From DVED01 sp963838375 (GTDB taxonomy: Bacteria > Cyanobacteriota > Cyanobacteriia > Cyanobacteriales > Geitlerinemataceae): a stretch of DNA of 64,000 nt. Position numbers and translations under genes: made by a program. Of this stretch, positions 60,721 to 64,000 are shown piece by piece; the stretch's first letter is position 1; each line of letters starts with the position of its first letter. The DNA lies in the NCBI GenBank assembly GCA_963838375.1, contig CAWIQY010000015.1:992001-1056000 (forward strand), in the 5' to 3' direction. Below the pieces are notes generated by a model. The model saw nothing but the letters and a program-made list of their open reading frames with translations. It made no database searches and was not told the DNA's origin.

Positions 60721-62229
60721 CTAACCCCGAATTTCTAACGCCGCTTGGGCTTGTTCGCGATCGTCGAAGTGGATTTTTTCCGTTCCCAGGATTTGATAGT
60801 CTTCGTGTCCTTTTCCGGCAATCAAAATTCCATCTCCGGGTTGGGCTTGCAAGATGGCGGTGCGAATAGCTTGGGCTCTGTCGGCAATCACCATCGGCTT
60901 CACCGACTCCGGAATTCCAGCGAGGATATCCTGTAAAATTCGTTCTGGATCTTCCGTCCGGGGATTGTCGGATGTGACAACGGCGATATCGGCTAACTCG
61001 GCGGCAATTTTCCCCATTTGCGGGCGTTTGGTCCGATCGCGATCGCCCCCGCACCCAAACACACAAATCATTTTACCGGAAATAAACGGACGCGACGCTT
61101 TTAGCAAATTCTCCAAACTGTCGGGAGTGTGGGCATAATCGACGATGACGCTGATATCTTGGTCTGTACCCACCCGCACCCGTTCCATGCGTCCGGGAAC
61201 GCCGGGAAACGTCGGCAGCGCCGCTACAATCGCCGACAAGTCCAATCCCAGTTCCAAGGCTGCCCCCACCGCCGCCAACATATTTTCGATGTTGTACTGC
61301 CCGACGAGTGGCAACTCGAAATCCGCATCTCCTAGGGGCGTATGCAGTGTTCCCGTCACGCCATCTGGTTGATAGGTCAAATTGCTCGTCCACAAGTCTG
61401 CATCGGCATCGCTAGTGCTGTAGCGCCAAACGCGATCCGATCCCACGGATTCGATTAACCGCTTGCCATAAGCATCGTTGGCATTGATAATCGCCCGCCC
61501 TTTGAGATACGTCGGGCTAAACAGCAAGGCTTTGGCTTGGAAGTAATCTTCCATATCTTTATGGTAGTCCAAGTGATCTTGCGTCAAGTTGGTAAAGACT
61601 GCCACATCAAATTCGCAACCCAACACCCGATTTTGGGCTAAGGCATGGGAACTGACTTCCATAACGGCAAGTTCTGCCCCGGCATCAACAGCGGTGGCGA
61701 GTTGCCCTTGCAAATCTACGGAAAAGGGGGTGGTGTGGGTGGCAACCTGTTTGTATCCGGGCCACCGCGTGTATAACGTCCCCAGCAGGGCTGTGGGTTG
61801 CCCGCTTTGGGCGAGGAGAAATTCGATCAGGTGAGTGGTAGTGGTTTTGCCGTTGGTTCCGGTGACGCCGACGAGTTTGAGTTTTTGCGTCGGGTAGCCG
61901 TAGAAGGCGCAGGCAATTTGGGCGCAAGCAGCACTCATATCGGCGACGGGAATGACACAGGCATCCGTCGTCGGGTGTTTTTGGGCAGCTTGGGGTGAAA
62001 CCAGGGCAGCAATTGCCCCAGAGGCGATCGCACTTTGCCAGAAATCCCCGCCGTCTACCCGCGTTCCCGGCATCCCCAGAAATAAGTCTCCGGGTTGGCA
62101 AGCATGGGAGTTGGTACTCAATCCCGTGACTTCCATTTCCAGTTCCGGGCAATCTGCGATACTCCTTTGGAGTCGCTTCGCGATCGTACCGATCTCGGGC
62201 AGGGTGGCAACTAACTCGCGCAGTTTCAT
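60721..62229 (-). CDS. murE: UDP-MurNAc-tripeptide synthetase MurE
   Basis: MurE adds meso-diaminopimelate to UDP-MurNAc-L-Ala-D-Glu in peptidoglycan synthesis, with ATP. The 502-residue protein has the N-terminal substrate domain (GLSTNSHACQPGDLFLGMPG), ATP-binding VGVTGTNGKTTTTHLIEFLL, the HTTPF and NLTQDHLDYH segments, and the specificity motif SDNPRTEDPERI (DNPR), which marks mDAP rather than lysine ligases. The length is normal. A glutaredoxin-like gene lies 32 bp upstream on the same strand and may share its promoter. Confidence 0.96.
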   Translation of the reverse strand: MKLRELVATLPEIGTIAKRLQRSIADCPELEMEVTGLSTNSHACQPGDLFLGMPGTRVDGGDFWQSAIASGAIAALVSPQAAQKHPTTDACVIPVADMSAACAQIACAFYGYPTQKLKLVGVTGTNGKTTTTHLIEFLLAQSGQPTALLGTLYTRWPGYKQVATHTTPFSVDLQGQLATAVDAGAELAVMEVSSHALAQNRVLGCEFDVAVFTNLTQDHLDYHKDMEDYFQAKALLFSPTYLKGRAIINANDAYGKRLIESVGSDRVWRYSTSDADADLWTSNLTYQPDGVTGTLHTPLGDADFELPLVGQYNIENMLAAVGAALELGLDLSAIVAALPTFPGVPGRMERVRVGTDQDISVIVDYAHTPDSLENLLKASRPFISGKMICVFGCGGDRDRTKRPQMGKIAAELADIAVVTSDNPRTEDPERILQDILAGIPESVKPMVIADRAQAIRTAILQAQPGDGILIAGKGHEDYQILGTEKIHFDDREQAQAALEIRG

Positions 62230-62261
62230 AACTATACAGACTCACACCAAAAGAATTGATT

Positions 62262-62525
62262 TTATTCTGTCTCAGAAACGGGACAATATTTCTGTAGCAT
62301 TTGTTGCAACTGAGCTACTGTTGCACGGGGGGAAGGACGCGGCAAGGGCTTTTCGTCCGGTAAGCGACAGAGAACGGGAACTTCGTACTCATACGCCTGG
62401 AACCACTCGTCGCGGGTGGTGATATCCCGAATTTCTAGGGTTACGCTTTCAATTTGTTCGAGTTTTTCTTGCAGTCCCTCGCACAAATGGCATCCGGGTT
62501 TGCTGTATAGAATTAATGTATTCAT
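62262..62525 (-). CDS. Glutaredoxin-like (DUF836-type) thiol protein
   Basis: The 87-residue protein begins LILYSKPGCHLCEGLQEKLE with a CxxC (CHLC) active site in a thioredoxin-fold strand-helix. It continues IRDITTRDEWFQAYEYEVPV with the cis-proline loop. The fold matches the glutaredoxin-like DUF836 family, which lacks the full glutathione site. It probably acts in thiol-disulfide exchange. It sits 32 bp before murE on the same strand. Confidence 0.85.
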   Translation of the reverse strand: MNTLILYSKPGCHLCEGLQEKLEQIESVTLEIRDITTRDEWFQAYEYEVPVLCRLPDEKPLPRPSPRATVAQLQQMLQKYCPVSETE

Positions 62526-62670
62526 TGGGTCATAAATTTTTATTGAGTAGAAACTTCCCCATCGACTCAGTTCGCTACCGTTGCCATTCTTGCGAGTGCA
62601 GATTCGGCGATCGCAATTCGTATTTTACCCGATTCTCATCATTTTTGGTATCTAGAGTATAAGCAGCCCG

Positions 62671-63945
62671 GTGACTAAGCTTCGTTTTATCGATCTTTTT
62701 GCAGGTATTGGCGGCATGAGACTGGCGTTTGAAGAAGCTGCTCGATCGCTATATATTGAAACAGACTGCGTTCTCAGTAGCGAAATCGATTCAGATGCCC
62801 GGTTAGTTTACGAACAAAATTTTGCAACTCAACCTTGTGGAGATATTCGGAAACTAGAAGCGTTACCCGAACACGATATTTTACTGGCTGGATTCCCGTG
62901 TCAGTCTTTTTCCTATGCTGGTAAAAAAGAAGGATTTGGAGATACGAGAGGGACTTTATTTTTTGAAATAATGAGGTTAATCGATACCTATAAACCTCGA
63001 GCTTTTATTTTTGAAAATGTTCGAGGCTTAGTCAGCCACGATCGCGGAAAAACACTAGAAACAATCCAACACGAAATACAAAAACGAGGTTACAGTTTTG
63101 ATTTCTTCTTACTCAAGAGTACCAATTTTGGATTACCTCAAAATCGAGTGAGAATTTATATTGTCGGAATTTTAAATTCGTCACCCCAGTACCAACTCAT
63201 TTCTGATGTCGGTCCCCCAGACTCTCATTCTTATCGCAATGCAGAGCAACTTTCCTTATTTCACTCTCCTAGACCCGAAATTAAAGTTTTAAATATTCTA
63301 GAAGATAATCCCGATCGAAAATATGATTGCTCGTCAGAATTTGTTGCCGCTTTGAAGCGTGTGTTGAATAACAATCTCGATCGCTTGCATGGAATTCGCT
63401 TAATTGATTATCGAGGAGGAAACTCGATTCACTCCTGGGAACTGGGGTTGCGAGGGGAATGTAGTTCAGAAGAAATTGAGTTAATGAATCGATTTATTCT
63501 GAAACGCAGAAATAAAGAGTTTGGAAAAACTCAAGATGGTAAACTTTTAACTCAAGAACAAATCTCAACCTTTTTCGATCGCGCTAATTTAGATCAAATC
63601 TTAGATTCACTGGTAGCAAAGAAATATTTACAAAGAAATGGAGAACTTTATAAGCCCGTTTCCGGTAATTTCTCGTTTGAAGTTTACAAATTCCTAGATC
63701 CCCATAAAATATCGGTCACGTTAGTCGCCAGCGATGCCAACCGATTGGGGGTTTATCATAACAACCGAGTCCGCCGCATCACACCTCGCGAAGCAGCCAG
63801 GTTACAAGGATTTCCCGATCGCTTCCAACTCCACAATAATGACGATAAAGCATACTATCAGCTTGGAAATAGTGTTAGTATTAATGTGGTTCGAGCCGTA
63901 GCACAAGAAGCCATTCTCCAAACGCAAATGTTGCAGGTTAGATGA
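62671..63945 (+). CDS. DNA (cytosine-5) methyltransferase
   Basis: The 424-residue enzyme starts at GTG 62671 and has all main C5-MTase motifs: I FIDLFAGIGGMRLAFE, IV GFPCQSFSYAG (catalytic C77), VI IFENVRGL and VIII QNRVRIYIVG. A long variable target-recognition region (about 180-350) follows, then IX RRITPREAARLQGFPD and X YYQLGNSVSINVVRA. Target specificity cannot be read from sequence. No restriction endonuclease gene precedes it; one could lie beyond the window, where only 55 bases remain. It may be solitary. Confidence 0.95.
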   Translation: MTKLRFIDLFAGIGGMRLAFEEAARSLYIETDCVLSSEIDSDARLVYEQNFATQPCGDIRKLEALPEHDILLAGFPCQSFSYAGKKEGFGDTRGTLFFEIMRLIDTYKPRAFIFENVRGLVSHDRGKTLETIQHEIQKRGYSFDFFLLKSTNFGLPQNRVRIYIVGILNSSPQYQLISDVGPPDSHSYRNAEQLSLFHSPRPEIKVLNILEDNPDRKYDCSSEFVAALKRVLNNNLDRLHGIRLIDYRGGNSIHSWELGLRGECSSEEIELMNRFILKRRNKEFGKTQDGKLLTQEQISTFFDRANLDQILDSLVAKKYLQRNGELYKPVSGNFSFEVYKFLDPHKISVTLVASDANRLGVYHNNRVRRITPREAARLQGFPDRFQLHNNDDKAYYQLGNSVSINVVRAVAQEAILQTQMLQVR

Positions 63946-64000
63946 CAAAAGTCAACAGCCGTTGACCCCTACATTTTTTCAACATTAAATTAGATCTACC

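Overview
The window looks like chromosome from a cyanobacterium, probably one of the larger-genome (filamentous-type) lineages. The evidence is a beta-carotene hydroxylase (crtR), a CP43'-type chlorophyll antenna gene (isiA/pcb), CP12, Vipp1, a COP23-domain protein, a LabA-like NYN protein, a cyanobacterial-type RecG with N-terminal extension, XisH/XisI factors, CHAT and pentapeptide proteins, and a very high density of CGATCG / GCGATCGC (HIP1) sites. No tRNA, rRNA or CRISPR array is visible.

Layout. 0-7.3 kb: HAD phosphatase, a deleted isiA/pcb gene followed by an isiC-like hydrolase, a Crp/Fnr regulator, COP23 protein, a frameshifted crtR and a VapC remnant. 7.6-12.3 kb: an RTX calcium-binding protein built from five 189-bp repeats, then recG with one in-frame stop. 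12.5-17 kb: a broken xisI and an intact PEP synthase carrying a 395-residue intein at the phosphohistidine site. 17-21.8 kb: a four-gene cassette (PLD-helicase, small acidic helical protein, SMC/DndD-like ATPase, helical partner) that resembles an anti-phage module, with the last two genes heavily decayed. 22-26 kb: ilvB and lepA. 26-29.7 kb: accessory nuclease-fold genes (two Uma2, one PD-(D/E)XK-like, one Rpn) and repeat debris. 29.8-37.6 kb: a same-strand run of an MshEN-like small protein, a sigma-70-like factor, a DUF1822 protein, a CHAT protease with membrane segments, a proline-rich membrane protein and a protein-arginine deiminase. 38-49 kb: stress and metabolic genes (UspA, DUF1537 kinase, MMADHC-like, cupin, aminotransferase, thioredoxin, vipp1, Prx5-Grx fusion, glcD) separated by small repeats, with an orphan xisH. 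49-64 kb: VOC protein, labA-like gene, pnp, recR, copper ATPase, cp12, a zinc-ribbon membrane protein, a pentapeptide protein, a peptidoglycan-binding protein, murE, a glutaredoxin-like protein and a C5-cytosine methyltransferase.

Two regions best fit the idea of an undescribed system: the PLD-helicase/SMC cassette (17.1-21.8 kb) and the sigma/DUF1822/CHAT/proline-rich/arginine-deiminase run (29.8-37.6 kb). A second theme is decay. Lesions hit isiA, crtR, recG, xisI, the SMC cassette, the DUF1822 gene and the deiminase, while most long housekeeping genes (ppsA, lepA, ilvB, pnp, murE, ctaA) read through cleanly. Either these loci are real pseudogenes or the assembly holds local indel errors; read mapping would decide. 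Several small palindromic or terminal-inverted-repeat elements recur, and some have cut into gene ends.
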